From Trichocoleus desertorum NBK24 (GTDB lineage Bacteria > Cyanobacteriota > Cyanobacteriia > FACHB-46): DNA of 64,000 bases. The first letter of the stretch is position 1; each line of letters starts with the position of its first letter. Below the pieces are notes generated by a model. It saw only the letters and a list, made by a program, of their open reading frames with translations, was not told the DNA's origin and made no database searches. The stretch is taken from contig NZ_CP116619.1 of NCBI RefSeq assembly GCF_030409055.1, positions 591,628 to 655,627 of the forward strand. The letters run 5' to 3'. Positions 54,294 through 63,103 of this stretch are shown piece by piece. The position numbers and the translations under genes were made by a program.

Positions 54294-54948
54294 AGAAACG
54301 TTTACCCTCAGGCAAGAATGTAGCGTTTGGCATTGGAGTTAAAAAAATTCTTTAAAATGGGTGCTTATTGAAATCAAAAGGTTAATGGCATGAGCCTTGA
54401 ACCTTCAATTTCATGGGATTCAATCTCGCGAAAACAGCGGAGGAACCCAATTACGGTTTTTAGGTAGAAGTCTAAGTTTTGCAATCAATTGATCACAAAC
54501 TCGGAATAGCGACTCACTACTCTAAATCAACTCACCAAGACCAGGACACACACCTCAGGAAGGCCACGTTGCGGCAGGGAAACAGACAAACATCGAAGTA
54601 GGATAAACACCTAGACGATGGGGATACCAAATAGACACTTGGTAAGTTCTACTCTAAATTACCTCATCTAGAGTAAAAGAGCATCGGAAAGCACCAGTGT
54701 ATTAACTGCTACACTACTAAATTCCTCACAATAAATTCAAGCTTCTTCAGGCGATCGCCGTAAAAATTTGAAAGAACTTTACGGGAGTTCACGATTATTC
54801 GCTTCGCTATGTGCTTGTAGCCGTTTGCCACTCTCTAGGAGGAGCGATCGAAAATTAGGGATGTAATCCTCTGAAACTGGGGTGTTTATGAAAATTACCT
54901 CTAGAATTAGAGTAGGAATAAGTAAATATACACGGGTAGGAATAGGTT
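54294..54948. other. Long intergenic region before the LuxR-type gene
   Basis: 655 bp without a convincing gene. The motif CTACTCTAAAT occurs at 54517-54527 and 54649-54659, with a related inverted copy near 54906-54915 just before the gene; 54651-54674 can fold (ACTCTA...TAGAGT). Possible regulator sites or a small RNA. Confidence 0.4.
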
Positions 54949-55224
54949 ATGTCTGGTGTCGGGTCTCAGAACCACGGAGTCCTCTCAGACCGAGAGTTGC
55001 AAGTGATTGAACTAGTGGCTGCTGGCTTGACTAACCAGGAAATTGCAGAAAAGTTGGCGATTAGCAAGCGCACGGTTGATAACCACATCAGTAATATTTT
55101 GACCAAAACCGCTACCGAGAATCGCGTGGCATTGGTAATGTGGGCGCTGCAATGGGGTAAAGTCTGCCTCAATGATGTCAATTGCTGCCCCTTGCCCTCA
55201 GCGAACGACGAAGTTATTTCTTAA
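54949..55224 (+). CDS. LuxR-type HTH protein without a receiver domain
   Basis: 91 residues. GerE/LuxR helix-turn-helix over residues 11-70: LSDRELQVIELVAAGLTNQE, AEKLAISKRTVDNHISNIL. No receiver or ligand domain, so it is a small stand-alone regulator of the kind common in cyanobacteria. The C-terminal ~20 residues have two close Cys. Confidence 0.9.
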   Translation: MSGVGSQNHGVLSDRELQVIELVAAGLTNQEIAEKLAISKRTVDNHISNILTKTATENRVALVMWALQWGKVCLNDVNCCPLPSANDEVIS

Positions 55225-55263
55225 GCGAAGTTTAGAAAACTTTTAAGCTCAGTTCAGAAAACG

Positions 55264-55560
55264 ATGCAAACTGCTAACGCCCAACAGTTGCGGCACGAAT
55301 TTTATAACCCCACCCTACCTTTGGCGGTGTATCGAGAATTAGTAGCTCATCTGCATCAAGTGAATGGAGTGAAAGCTGGACTTTTACCTCAGTCAGCTCA
55401 AGAGTTTGACTACACTTACAGTCAAGTGGGCGGCTTGTGGTTAGAATACCCAGCCGAAGTTGGCACCCCAGAACTGAACCAAGCAATGCGGCGACGGATT
55501 GACCAGATTTTGGCTTACTATGGCGATCGCTATGGTGCCTGGAAAGCCCAGCAAGATTAA
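55264..55560 (+). CDS. Small conserved hypothetical protein
   Basis: 98 residues, soluble and mostly helical (LPLAVYRELVAHLHQVNGV, RRRIDQILAYYGDRYGAW). Lies 39 bp after the LuxR-type gene and 31 bp before hisS, so it may be cotranscribed with one of them. Function unknown. Confidence 0.65.
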   Translation: MQTANAQQLRHEFYNPTLPLAVYRELVAHLHQVNGVKAGLLPQSAQEFDYTYSQVGGLWLEYPAEVGTPELNQAMRRRIDQILAYYGDRYGAWKAQQD

Positions 55561-55591
55561 CGATCTTTTTGTAATTGGAACCTGAGAGGGA

Positions 55592-56896
55592 ATGGGCGCG
55601 ATTCAAGCATTACGCGGAACCCGTGATATTCTGCCGGACGAAGTTAAATACTGGCAACAAATAGAGTCGGCGGCTCGGACGATTCTTAGTCGCGCTGCTT
55701 ATCAAGAAATTCGCACCCCTATCTTCGAGCAAACGGAGCTGTTTGAGCGGGGCATTGGCGAAGCGACTGATGTAGTCGGCAAGGAAATGTACACCTTCAA
55801 GGATCGTGGCGATCGCTCAATGACGCTGCGACCTGAGGGCACGGCTGGGACGGTTCGCTCTTTTATTGAGCACAACCTGCACTCCCAGGGTGGAGTACAG
55901 CGCCTTTGGTACACTGGCCCCATGTTCCGCTACGAACGCCCTCAAGCAGGACGGCAACGCCAGTTTCATCAAATTGGGGTAGAAGTTTTAGGTAGTGCAG
56001 ACCCCCGTGCTGATGCGGAGGTAATAGCGATCGCTACAGATATTCTTAAAACGCTAGGGTTGATTGATTTACACCTACAGCTCAACTCGGTGGGTAATGC
56101 AGAGGATCGTCAGCAGTACCGGGATGCCTTAATTGCTTACTTCACTCCCTATAAGGAAGAGCTAGACTCCGACTCTCAAGATCGTTTGACACGCAATCCA
56201 CTCAGAATTCTAGATAGTAAGGACGGCAAAACTCAGGCGATCGCGCAAAACGCACCCAGCATCTTGGATTATTTAGGGTCTGAGTCTAAGCGCCACTTTG
56301 ATCAAGTCCAGCAATTTTTAACTGACTTAAACATTGCTTATCAACTCAACCCTTGCCTAGTGCGGGGCTTAGACTATTACACCCACACCGCTTTCGAAAT
56401 TCAGTCTACTCATTTGGGTGCCCAAGCAACAGTCTGTGGTGGAGGTCGCTATGATGGCTTAGTTTCTCAGTTGGGCGGCCCTAACACCCCAGCCGTGGGT
56501 TGGGCGATCGGGCTAGAACGCTTGGTGTTGCTGCTACAACAATTGAGTGCAGCTCCTCCATCGACACTAGATTTCTACTTAGTGTCACGGGGCGATCGCG
56601 CTGAAGCTCAAGCCTTAGTTTTAGCTCAAAAACTGCGTCAGGCGGGCTTTGCAACGGAGCTAGACCTAAGTGGCAGTGCCTTCGGTAAACAGCTCAAACG
56701 GGCTGATCGCAGCGGCGCATTAGCTTGCTTAATCTTGGGGGACACCGAGGCCGAAAACCAAACCGTTCAAATTAAGTGGTTGGTTTCGGGAGAACAACAG
56801 GCGATCGCTCAAGCAGAACTGCTAAGTAGTCCTGACGAACTAAGGCAACGCATTACAGAGTTTCGGGTGCACGTTCCAGCAGAAGCAACTAAATAG
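55592..56896 (+). CDS. hisS: Histidyl-tRNA synthetase
   Basis: 434 residues, class II synthetase. Motif 2 region FRYERPQAGRQRQFHQIGVE, histidine-binding GLDYYTHTAFEI and VCGGGRYDGL, motif 3 AIGLERL, then the anticodon-binding domain. Complete. Confidence 0.97.
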   Translation: MGAIQALRGTRDILPDEVKYWQQIESAARTILSRAAYQEIRTPIFEQTELFERGIGEATDVVGKEMYTFKDRGDRSMTLRPEGTAGTVRSFIEHNLHSQGGVQRLWYTGPMFRYERPQAGRQRQFHQIGVEVLGSADPRADAEVIAIATDILKTLGLIDLHLQLNSVGNAEDRQQYRDALIAYFTPYKEELDSDSQDRLTRNPLRILDSKDGKTQAIAQNAPSILDYLGSESKRHFDQVQQFLTDLNIAYQLNPCLVRGLDYYTHTAFEIQSTHLGAQATVCGGGRYDGLVSQLGGPNTPAVGWAIGLERLVLLLQQLSAAPPSTLDFYLVSRGDRAEAQALVLAQKLRQAGFATELDLSGSAFGKQLKRADRSGALACLILGDTEAENQTVQIKWLVSGEQQAIAQAELLSSPDELRQRITEFRVHVPAEATK

Positions 56897-57020
56897 TTGA
56901 CCCTAACGGGCTACAGTAGCCACTAGCAAATAAGACGTACTAAGGGTGCTGATCTGGCGATCGGTACCCTTCTCAGTTGGTGTTCGCAAGTCCTACACAA
57001 CTCCCATTGGTTGAGCGTTC

Positions 57021-57287
57021 TTAAGTTCGGTTCACGGGTGCCCAAGGCAGTAGCTTGAAAGAAGCAGGCTTGAGAAATAACCAACTCAGAAAGAAAAAAG
57101 TAGCTGTCAAGAGTTGCATCAGGTCAATGGCGGACAAGTAACCATCTGCGAGAGAAGCAATACTTCTATCCGTGATACCAAATAACCAAGAAGAAACTCC
57201 TAAGAGCCAAATTCCATTCTTAAGAGTGCCCATGAAATCGTCTGTAGAGCGTCCATTATCCATGCCGTTATTCATGCCGTTATTCAT
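57021..57287 (-). CDS. Small membrane protein
   Basis: 88 residues. N-terminus with an Asn-Gly-Met repeat (NNGMNNGMDNG), then two spans (IWLLGVSSWLFGI, LTATFFFLSWLFL). Not recognised. A 351-bp gap after it (57288-57638) shows nothing convincing besides the promoter side of the next gene. Confidence 0.5.
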   Translation of the reverse strand: MNNGMNNGMDNGRSTDDFMGTLKNGIWLLGVSSWLFGITDRSIASLADGYLSAIDLMQLLTATFFFLSWLFLKPASFKLLPWAPVNRT

Positions 57288-57638
57288 GATTGAGGCCGTT
57301 TCCTAACTAACTGGGTGGGAAAACAGCGGCACTGCTCTTGAGGACGACTGACAACCTCATGGCCGTTGTTAATACCATGTTAAGAAATGTTTTTTATACT
57401 TGCCATAGATCCAAGGATATACATTGGGGGCGGCAAGACTACGACTCCAGTGTATCCGGGCTTACCTTACCAAAGACCAAATCCAGCTTCATCAAAGCCA
57501 AGACAACTACGAGACCACTAGATATCTTCGTAGACTCCAACCCGGTAGAGAGTCCAGCCGAGCAGAAATTGAGATAAAATTTGCCTCGGTTCAACTTCGC
57601 CGGATTTGTGGAATCTCCCTATCGGGAACAGAGATTGA

Positions 57639-59240
57639 ATGGATATTGCAATTGATTTTGGGACTAGCAACACAGTTGTCGCTCGTTGGAATCGCGCTAC
57701 GCAACAGCCAGAAACCCTCGCTTTACCAGGCTTATCAGTTCAGTTGGGGCAAAATCCGCCCTTAATTCCTAGCCTGCTTTACGTAGAAAATGCGGCTGAG
57801 AATCGAATGGTATTGGGGCAAGCAGTCCGCGATCGCGGACTCGACCTCAGCAGCGATCCTCGCTTTTTTCGCAACTTTAAGCGCGGGATTGGCTCCCCCA
57901 TTCCAGGCTTTGTCCCGGAATTGGATGGTCAGCTAGTCACCTTTGATCAAGCAGGCACTTGGTTTCTGGCTCACATCATTGAAGAGCTCAAAACCAGCTA
58001 TCCAGAAGTTAAAGAATCGCTGGTGTTTACGGTGCCCGTAGATAGCTTCGAGGTGTACCGCAACTGGCTGGGGCAAGTTTGCCAATCGCTCCAAATTGAG
58101 CAAGTCCGAATGCTGGATGAACCGACAGCGGCAGCACTGGGTTATGGGCTGGCAGATCAAGAAATTCTGCTGGTGGTTGACTTTGGTGGCGGCACCCTAG
58201 ACCTTTCGCTAGTGCGTTTAGATTTAGGAAAACAACCCAATAGCAAACCGTTGGGCTTTATTTTGCAGTGGGGGCAGAAATCCCTGGCTGACAGTACTAG
58301 CCAACGACCCAAAACCGCGCGTGTTCTAGCCAAAGCAGGCCAAAATTTGGGTGGAGCTGATATTGATCACTGGTTGGTCGATTACTTTGCAGTCACTCAG
58401 GGACTCGCAACGACCCCTCTCACCACCCGCTTAGCAGAGCGACTAAAAATCCAGCTATCGCTCCAAACTCAAGCCAACGAAGTTTACTTTAACGATGAAA
58501 CCTTTGAGAGCTATGAATTAGCCCTCGATCGCGATCGCTTTGAATCAATCTTGCAGGAACATCAGTTTTTCGATCGCCTGGACGACAGCATGACTCAAGT
58601 GCTGCGCCAAGCCAGACAACAGGGCATCGAAATTGAGGACATTAGTGGCGTGTTGCTGGTGGGAGGAACAGCGCAAATTCCCGCCGTGCAAACCTGGGTG
58701 CAACAGTATTTTGATGCGGCTAAAATTCGTTCTTCTAAACCCTTTGAGGCGATCGCTCAAGGAGCCCTGCAACTGAATCAAGGGGTAGAACTCAAAGATT
58801 TCCTCTATCACAGCTATGGCGTTCGCTACTGGGATCGCCGCCAAAACTGCCACAACTGGCACCCGATCGTGAAATCGGGCCAACCTTACCCAATGACAGA
58901 CCCGATAGAACTGGTATTGGGCGCTTCCGCAGAGGGGCAACCCAGCATTGAACTAATTTTGGGCGAAATGGGATCTGAGTCAGGTGGTACAGAAGTGTAC
59001 TTTGATGGCGATCGCTTGGTGACTCGGAGCTTAGCGGGTGGTCAAACCCAAGTACAACCCCTCAACGACCGCGAAGGTGCCCGGACAATTGCTCAACTCA
59101 CACCGCCCGGATATCCAGGTAGCGATCGCATTAAGGTTTTGTTCCAAGTGGATGCTCAGCGTTTCCTGCGGATCACCGTCGAAGATTTGCTAATGAATCA
59201 AACCTTGCTCGATGACCAAGTTGTGGTGCAACTCAGCTAA
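57639..59240 (+). CDS. Hsp70-family protein (DnaK-like, short)
   Basis: 533 residues. Phosphate loops DIAIDFGTSNTVVARW and LLVVDFGGGTLDLSLV and the adenosine motif LLVGGTAQIPAVQTW are those of an Hsp70 ATPase; the substrate-binding part is short and lacks the usual lid. Probably a cyanobacterial DnaK paralogue of unknown client. Stands alone, without a DnaJ or GrpE gene nearby. Confidence 0.9.
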   Translation: MDIAIDFGTSNTVVARWNRATQQPETLALPGLSVQLGQNPPLIPSLLYVENAAENRMVLGQAVRDRGLDLSSDPRFFRNFKRGIGSPIPGFVPELDGQLVTFDQAGTWFLAHIIEELKTSYPEVKESLVFTVPVDSFEVYRNWLGQVCQSLQIEQVRMLDEPTAAALGYGLADQEILLVVDFGGGTLDLSLVRLDLGKQPNSKPLGFILQWGQKSLADSTSQRPKTARVLAKAGQNLGGADIDHWLVDYFAVTQGLATTPLTTRLAERLKIQLSLQTQANEVYFNDETFESYELALDRDRFESILQEHQFFDRLDDSMTQVLRQARQQGIEIEDISGVLLVGGTAQIPAVQTWVQQYFDAAKIRSSKPFEAIAQGALQLNQGVELKDFLYHSYGVRYWDRRQNCHNWHPIVKSGQPYPMTDPIELVLGASAEGQPSIELILGEMGSESGGTEVYFDGDRLVTRSLAGGQTQVQPLNDREGARTIAQLTPPGYPGSDRIKVLFQVDAQRFLRITVEDLLMNQTLLDDQVVVQLS

Positions 59241-59277
59241 GCCATCTTTAGAATTAATCGTTAGAACTAGCCAAATC

Positions 59278-59796
59278 TCAAGAATGTACAACTACTGGGG
59301 TGCCCACTGTCGCCCAGTCGAATAGCCAGTTGGCGTGGTTCACGGCCACATTGACGCAGCCATGACTCACTGGCGTGCCAAATCTGTGATGCCAATAAGC
59401 ACCATGAATCGCGTAGTTGCCAGAGTAATACATGGTGTAGGGCACGTCAGAAATATCGTAATCGGCTCCTCGCATCCGAGCTTGGCGATGCTTGGTTTGA
59501 ATGGCAAAAGCCCCTGTACGAGTGGGGGTTGAGGACTTTCCTGTAGAAACGATAATGGCGTAAACCGGAGTTTGGCCTTCCCAAGCAATCAAGCGCTGGG
59601 ATGAGAGATCAATTTCAATCCACCGCCGATCCGATTGACGCAACGCCTGCATTTTGGTCACGAGTGGGCCTGCCTGTTGAGCCGCAACCTTTGCCGTAAT
59701 GGCAGGTTCTACCCCCAACACTGCTAATGCCAACGCTGTACTCAACCAAATTCGGTGCCAACGCGGCTCCCCTTTAAAGTGGGTAATGCTGCCCAT
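59278..59796 (-). CDS. L,D-transpeptidase (YkuD)
   Basis: 172 residues. N-terminal signal segment ([19 protein letters not shown]), then the YkuD domain with [20 protein letters not shown]: first His, then S-H-G-C with the nucleophile Cys. Cross-links peptidoglycan stems or attaches proteins to it in the periplasm. Confidence 0.93.
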   Translation of the reverse strand: MGSITHFKGEPRWHRIWLSTALALAVLGVEPAITAKVAAQQAGPLVTKMQALRQSDRRWIEIDLSSQRLIAWEGQTPVYAIIVSTGKSSTPTRTGAFAIQTKHRQARMRGADYDISDVPYTMYYSGNYAIHGAYWHHRFGTPVSHGCVNVAVNHANWLFDWATVGTPVVVHS

Positions 59797-59879
59797 CCTG
59801 ATAGCCTCCTAAAAAACGAGAGGAATATTTGCAAATAGATAAAGCACCCGGATGGCTATTTTTCTATGTCCACCATAAA

Positions 59880-60545
59880 TCATGAAATCGAGACATTGGC
59901 AACTTGCTGACGCAGATTTCTTGCTTGTTGGGCGATCGCTTGCCAGTTACCTGCTTGAATCGCTGCGGCTGGAAATAGATTACCCGACAAGCCTACAGCG
60001 ATCGCCCCTGCTGCCAGAAAGTCTTTGGCATTCTCAATAGTGACCCCACCCGTCGGGATGAGGGGAATCTGACCCAATGGCCCCTGCAAATTACGAATAT
60101 AGCTAGCGCCCCCCACTGCCTGAACCGGAAATACTTTGACGCTACTCGCTCCAGCTTGCCAAGCGGTGACAATTTCGGTAGGCGACAAAGCCCCAGGTAC
60201 AATCGGCACGCCTTGCTGTAAAGCCAATTGAATCAAGCCGAAATCGACATGCGGCGTAAATAAAAATTGTGCTCCAGCCGCGATCGCAGACTGTAAATGC
60301 TCACGAGTTAGCAAAGTACCCGTACCAATTAAGCAGTCGGGTAACTCAGAGCGCAGAGCCGCAATCAGTTCGGGAGCGCGATCGCTATTCCAAGTGATCT
60401 CAATTAATCGCAGGCCACCTGCTGCCACTGCCCACGCCATTTGGTGACCTAGCTCAAACGTAGGAGCACGAATAACCGCGATCGCTCGTTCTCTTTTTAA
60501 GGTTGATAACCATAAATGCTCAGACATATTTTCTGATAATTTCAC
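59880..60545 (-). CDS. eda: KDPG/KHG aldolase
   Basis: 221 residues. Catalytic Glu in IEITWNS, Schiff-base Lys in VKVFPVQAVGG, GTLLTREH and the phosphate loop IPTGGVT. Cleaves 2-keto-3-deoxy-6-phosphogluconate to pyruvate and glyceraldehyde 3-phosphate (Entner-Doudoroff route). Start at 60545 or at the second Met six residues on. Confidence 0.92.
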   Translation of the reverse strand: MKLSENMSEHLWLSTLKRERAIAVIRAPTFELGHQMAWAVAAGGLRLIEITWNSDRAPELIAALRSELPDCLIGTGTLLTREHLQSAIAAGAQFLFTPHVDFGLIQLALQQGVPIVPGALSPTEIVTAWQAGASSVKVFPVQAVGGASYIRNLQGPLGQIPLIPTGGVTIENAKDFLAAGAIAVGLSGNLFPAAAIQAGNWQAIAQQARNLRQQVANVSIS

Positions 60546-60881
60546 TTAGGCAATTCCGCTGCTAAAAATTTTTCAAGTTTGCCCAAGCTTCATTCAACTT
60601 AAAGAGCTATCACTCTACAGTCACTCTTTCGGCGTACCAACTTGTGTCGAAAAGCTCATTTGATCCCATTTGTAAATTCATCACCCATAGATTTGGTAAG
60701 CCTTGAGGATACTAGCCTGCATCCGTTACTCCTTGCTATATACGGATCACGATTTTAATTAATTTTTAGAAAAAAGAACTCTATTTAGGTCAGCCATCAG
60801 GGAGATGAACTTACACTCATATCTTCCTAACCTGGGGGGTGAATGCAAAGTTGTTTTAAACATTACTTAGGAGGAGCATCC
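60546..60881. other. Intergenic region before the first PRC-barrel gene
   Basis: 336 bp, AT-rich, no gene seen. Divergent promoters of eda and of the DUF2382 gene must lie here; AGGAGGAG precedes the start at 60882. Confidence 0.4.
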
Positions 60882-61781
60882 ATGGCTCTCACAAAACTTG
60901 AAACCTATTATCCAGATTACAAAGACCATAACAACGGTGATGACATCAAATCTTTAGATGTTTACGCCCAAAATGACAAAGTTGGTTCAGTCAATGACGT
61001 TTTAGTAGATGAACGTGATGGTAAGTTCCGCTACCTCGTCGTTGATACAGGCTTTTGGGTCTTAGGCAAAAAAGTATTACTTCCCATTGGTTTAGCTCAA
61101 GTTGACTACTCTCAGCGCCGAGTCAACGTCAGCGGCTTGACCAAAGAACAAGTCGAGAACTTACCCGAATTCACTGACGAACTCAAAATCGATCAAGACT
61201 ACGAAGAGAATGTTCGGGGAGTCTACCGTCCGATGGCGGCTGGTAGAACGGGTACTGCTCAGACTGCTGCTAGCACCGCTAGTACGGCTAGCACTGCTGG
61301 CAAGGTGCCTTTCAACCGTGACACCTATGACTACAAGCAAGATGCCGCGCTATATGACATGAACGAGCGCGACCATCAGACTCTACGGTTGTATGAAGAG
61401 CGGTTGGTGACTAACAAACAGCGCCAGAAGACTGGGGAAGTCACAGTTGGCAAGCATGTTGAAACCGAAACTGCCAGAGTTTCTGTACCTGTAGAAAAAG
61501 AGCGAGTCGTGATTGAGCGCACTACTCCAACTGGTGCTGGCACTCCGGTCGCACCTGGCGACGCTGCTTTCCAAGAAGGCACTGTAGCCCACGTCGATAT
61601 CTACGAAGAGAGAGCCGACGTACACAAGGAAGCTTTTGTCCGCGAGCAAGTCAACATCCGCAAGGAAGTTGAGCAAGACACGGTGACTGCCGAAGAGCAG
61701 ATCCGCCGTGAAGAGTTAGACATTGATGACGCAGGTCGCGGCATTATCGACCAAGGCACCACCAAGCGCGATCGCCGCTAA
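60882..61781 (+). CDS. PRC-barrel + DUF2382 protein, copy 1
   Basis: 299 residues from the ATG at 60882 with AGGAGGAG upstream. PRC-barrel at ~15-85 (VGSVNDVLVDE, FRYLVVDTGFWVLGKKVLLP), an Ala/Ser/Thr-rich linker, then DUF2382 (LRLYEERLVTNKQRQKTGEV, VEKERVVIERTTP, VREQVNIRKEVEQDTVTAEE). The family is linked to stress response; its biochemical role is not known to me. Confidence 0.9.
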   Translation: MALTKLETYYPDYKDHNNGDDIKSLDVYAQNDKVGSVNDVLVDERDGKFRYLVVDTGFWVLGKKVLLPIGLAQVDYSQRRVNVSGLTKEQVENLPEFTDELKIDQDYEENVRGVYRPMAAGRTGTAQTAASTASTASTAGKVPFNRDTYDYKQDAALYDMNERDHQTLRLYEERLVTNKQRQKTGEVTVGKHVETETARVSVPVEKERVVIERTTPTGAGTPVAPGDAAFQEGTVAHVDIYEERADVHKEAFVREQVNIRKEVEQDTVTAEEQIRREELDIDDAGRGIIDQGTTKRDRR

Positions 61782-61836
61782 TTAGCCTGAATCTGCTAGG
61801 CCACTGATAGGCCGTTAAGTTGATTCAATACCAAGA

Positions 61837-61868
61837 GTGCAGGGAGGCTCGACCTGCCTGCACTTTTT
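61837..61868 (+). terminator. Terminator after DUF2382 copy 1
   Basis: GTGCAGG/CCTGCAC stem extended through AGG...CCT, followed by TTTTT. Confidence 0.8.
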
Positions 61869-61947
61869 CGTAAATCTAGCGATCGCCTTTTCTAAACCAA
61901 ATTGGGGTGAGGCGATCGCTAACGTTAACCTTTTTAGGAGCAAGTCT

Positions 61948-62964
61948 ATGGCTCTCTACAAACTAGATGATTTCTATCCCGACTACCGTCAAGAATTATT
62001 TGATGGTAACGATGTTAAAGGACTAGATGTCTACACCGAGCATGACGAGAAGATTGGCAGTATTCACAACGTCCTAGTTGATGAAGAAGGTCATTTCCGT
62101 TATTTGGTTGTAGACACAGGTTTTTGGATTTTTGGCAAAAAAGTGTTGCTGCCTGTAGGTCGTTTCCGTAGCGATCCACAAGCTCAGCGGATCTACACAG
62201 TTGGTTTGACGAAACAACAGGCAGAAAACTTGCCTGAGTATAACGACAGCATGACTGTAGACTACGACTACGAAGAACGAGTTCGTAGTGTTTACCGTAG
62301 CCCTACCTTAGAGTCCTCAGTGCCCGTTGAGGCATCTGCCCCTCTCGAAGCGTCTGTTCCAGTAGAACGGACTTACACAGCAGGTAGTACTCTTTATGAA
62401 CAGGGTCAGCCTGCACCCGTCGAAGCTTCTGTTCCGGTCGATAGTGCGGCTCTAAGAAGTCGTGAGCAAGTTCGTCCAGTAGCTCCTGCTACTCGCCCAG
62501 CTTACGATTATCGCCAAGAACCAGCTCTCTACAACATGAACGAGCAGGATCACCAAACGATTCGGCTATACGAAGAGCGATTGGTCGCTAACAAACACCG
62601 TCGCAAAGCGGGAGAAGTTTCGGTTGGCAAGCATGTCGAAACGGAGACTGCCAGAGTTGCGGTGCCTGTCGAGCGCGAACGAGTGGTCATTCAGCGCATC
62701 AACCCAACTCAAGTTGGAACTCCTGTAACACCCGGATCGGCTGACTTCCGTGAGGGTGAAGTTGCGCGGGTGGAAGTTTACGAAGAAACAGCAGACGTGC
62801 ATAAGGAAGCCTTTGTGCGAGAGCAGGTCAACATTCGCAAAGAAGTCGAACGTGACACTGTTACCGCCGAAGACAAAATTCGTCGCGAAGAACTGGACAT
62901 CGATACTCAAGGCCGTCCTATTCGAGATAACCGCCCAGGTAGCTCTCCTCGCGATCGCCGCTAA
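61948..62964 (+). CDS. PRC-barrel + DUF2382 protein, copy 2
   Basis: 338 residues from the ATG at 61948 (AGGAG upstream); the longer form from 61837 would run through the upstream terminator. Same order as copy 1, with a linker containing repeats of EASVPVE/EASAPLE. DUF2382 region IRLYEERLVANKHRRKAGEV, then VREQVNIRKEVERDTVTAED. Tandem duplicate of copy 1. Confidence 0.9.
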   Translation: MALYKLDDFYPDYRQELFDGNDVKGLDVYTEHDEKIGSIHNVLVDEEGHFRYLVVDTGFWIFGKKVLLPVGRFRSDPQAQRIYTVGLTKQQAENLPEYNDSMTVDYDYEERVRSVYRSPTLESSVPVEASAPLEASVPVERTYTAGSTLYEQGQPAPVEASVPVDSAALRSREQVRPVAPATRPAYDYRQEPALYNMNEQDHQTIRLYEERLVANKHRRKAGEVSVGKHVETETARVAVPVERERVVIQRINPTQVGTPVTPGSADFREGEVARVEVYEETADVHKEAFVREQVNIRKEVERDTVTAEDKIRREELDIDTQGRPIRDNRPGSSPRDRR

Positions 62965-63024
62965 ACGAGCCGCTTCGACTGAGTTAGAGATATGACTCAA
63001 CTAAAGGAAGCGCCAACCAAACGG

Positions 63025-63062
63025 TGCAGGTAGGGCAATATCAAGCTCTGCCTGCATTTTTT
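63025..63062 (+). terminator. Terminator after DUF2382 copy 2
   Basis: TGCAGG(T)AGGGC...GCTCTGCCTGCA stem followed by TTTTTT; similar in sequence to the terminator after copy 1. Confidence 0.75.
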
Positions 63063-63103
63063 CACCCGATTTTTTTACTTCTTGATCACTCAACGGGTGT
63101 CTT

